Source: Gemmatimonadota bacterium
GTDB taxonomy: Bacteria; Latescibacterota; UBA2968; UBA8231
Length of the DNA stretch: 6,421 nt
Assembly: GCA_026706165.1 (NCBI GenBank)
Contig: JAPOZF010000138.1
Location: forward strand, 1-6,421
Reading direction: 5' to 3'
Part shown: in pieces, positions 5,507 to 6,421 of the stretch
How the letters are laid out: each line of letters begins with the position of its first letter
Numbering within the stretch: the stretch's first letter is position 1
The notes under the pieces: model-generated
What the model was told of the DNA's origin: nothing
The model's database searches: none
What the model saw: the letters and a program-made list of their open reading frames with translations, nothing else
Position numbers and translations under genes: made by a program

Positions 5507-6421
5507 TCATCCGGTTGAATGCCGCTGCGGCGAAACCTCTGCTGCCGCAGCCGCATCGGTGAGTGGCGGAGAAGCCGGGCGGCGGGCGGCCATTTCGAAG
5601 CCGTTCACCTGCCGTTCGGCGTGGTAGGAACTGCGCACCAGGGGTCCCGATTCGACATGCCGGAAGCCGAGCTTCAGCGCGAAGTCGCGCAGTTCGACGA
5701 ATTCCCGGGGAGGCACGAAACGGGCGACCGGGTGGTGGCGCCTGGAAGGGCTGAGGTACTGTCCGAGGGTGAGGATGCTGCAGCCTGCGGCGGCGAGATC
5801 GGCGATCACCTCCTCGGTCTCCCGGCGGGTCTCCCCGGCCCCGAGCATCATCCCGGATTTCGTCGGGGCGGGACCGAGTCGACGGGCGCGTTCGAGCAGC
5901 TCGAGGGAGCGTTGGTATTTCGCTTGGGGCCTCATGAAGCGGTAAAGCCGCCGGGCGGTTTCGATCTTGTGGTTGAGTATGTCGGGACCGGAGTCGAGGA
6001 CTCTACGCAGCGCTTCGAGGTCCCCCAGGAAATCGGGAATCAGCACCTCGACCGATGTCCCGGGGCACAGGCGGTGGACTTCGTCGAGGGTCCTGGCGAA
6101 CATGCGCGCGCCCCCGTCGGGAAGCTCGTCCCTGTTGACCGAGGTGATAACCGCATGCCTCAGGCCGAGGGTGGCGATGGCGCGGGCGACCCGCTGCGGC
6201 TCCCCTTCATCCAGCCCCTGCGGACGGCCGGTGCGTATGGCGCAGAAGCCGCAACTGCGGGTGCAGACGTCTCCCAGGATCATGAAGGTCGCGGTGCGGC
6301 TGCCCCAGCAATCCCCGATGTTGGGGCACTGGGCGCTTTCGCAGACCGTGTTGAGCCTGAGCTCCTTTACCAGCCTCTTGAGATCGAGGTAGTCGGGGCT
6401 GCCGGGGGCTTTGACCCTGAG
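5507..6421 (-). CDS. lipA: Lipoyl synthase (radical SAM), 5' end beyond the window
   Basis: The visible 304 residues cover nearly the whole enzyme; the N-terminus lies past the right edge. LipA inserts two sulfur atoms into protein-bound octanoyl groups to make lipoyl cofactors for pyruvate and 2-oxoglutarate dehydrogenases or the glycine cleavage system. Both iron-sulfur sites are intact. The auxiliary cluster uses CESAQCPNIGDC (visible residues 27, 32 and 38) with the Ser of RSSYHA near the C-terminus. The radical SAM cluster uses CTRSCGFC (53, 57, 60). The frame is open to the window end; ATG at 6283 is internal, since it lies after the first cysteine motif. Two oddities are noted: the usual NHNxET stretch reads NHKIET, and a tail of about 28 residues rich in Ala and Pro follows the normal end. 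lipB is not visible here. The kinase gene follows after 10 bp. Confidence 0.97.
   Translation of the reverse strand, partial: LRVKAPGSPDYLDLKRLVKELRLNTVCESAQCPNIGDCWGSRTATFMILGDVCTRSCGFCAIRTGRPQGLDEGEPQRVARAIATLGLRHAVITSVNRDELPDGGARMFARTLDEVHRLCPGTSVEVLIPDFLGDLEALRRVLDSGPDILNHKIETARRLYRFMRPQAKYQRSLELLERARRLGPAPTKSGMMLGAGETRRETEEVIADLAAAGCSILTLGQYLSPSRRHHPVARFVPPREFVELRDFALKLGFRHVESGPLVRSSYHAERQVNGFEMAARRPASPPLTDAAAAAEVSPQRHSTG

Noticed and set aside
4615..5562. 315-codon plus-strand open frame
   Set aside because: Antisense of the kinase gene; Val/Leu/Asp-rich mirror composition and no ribosome site or motif.

Overview
The window reads as a compact, GC-rich bacterial genome segment with short intergenic gaps, several overlapping genes and good Shine-Dalgarno sites on some genes. 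I cannot name the organism. A corrinoid methyltransfer module beside lipoyl synthase and a YngK-type secreted hydrolase fits an anaerobic or facultative bacterium from a lineage rich in uroporphyrinogen-decarboxylase-like methyltransferases, but this is only a loose inference. No RNA genes, mobile elements, CRISPR arrays or transfer scars were seen.

Left part (1-2031, all minus strand): a three-gene operon read leftward. First comes an unrecognised 214-residue protein with an internal repeat and CGxxH[D/E] motifs. Next is a zinc-type methyltransferase of the MtaA/MtbA/CmuA (uroporphyrinogen decarboxylase-like) family, and then the N-terminal part of a cobalamin-binding corrinoid protein that runs off the left edge. 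Gaps are 22 and 16 bp and each gene has a purine-rich ribosome binding site. Together they look like the methyl-carrying part of a corrinoid-dependent demethylation or methyl transfer pathway of unknown substrate. No partner methyltransferase of the MttB or MtaB type lies in the window.

Control region (2032-2148): the only real intergenic space. It holds a perfect 13-bp palindrome, ATGGTCAGACCAT, of the FadR-subfamily operator type, between the leftward operon and a divergent FadR/GntR-family regulator (2149-2907). The layout suggests that the regulator controls both itself and the methyltransfer operon, released by a small organic ligand.

Right part (2889-6421, all minus strand): a second leftward gene cluster, lipA (5' end beyond the right edge), a 5-methylthioribose-kinase-like phosphotransferase, and a secreted lipoprotein glycoside hydrolase of the GHL10/YngK type with a C-terminal fibronectin-III-like domain. 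The genes are separated by 10 bp and then overlap by 8 bp, so they are probably co-transcribed. The hydrolase gene ends tail-to-tail with the regulator, overlapping it by 19 bp.

The most novel items are the repeat-containing Cys/His-rich protein heading the methyltransfer operon, and the kinase-like protein of unknown substrate between lipA and the hydrolase.
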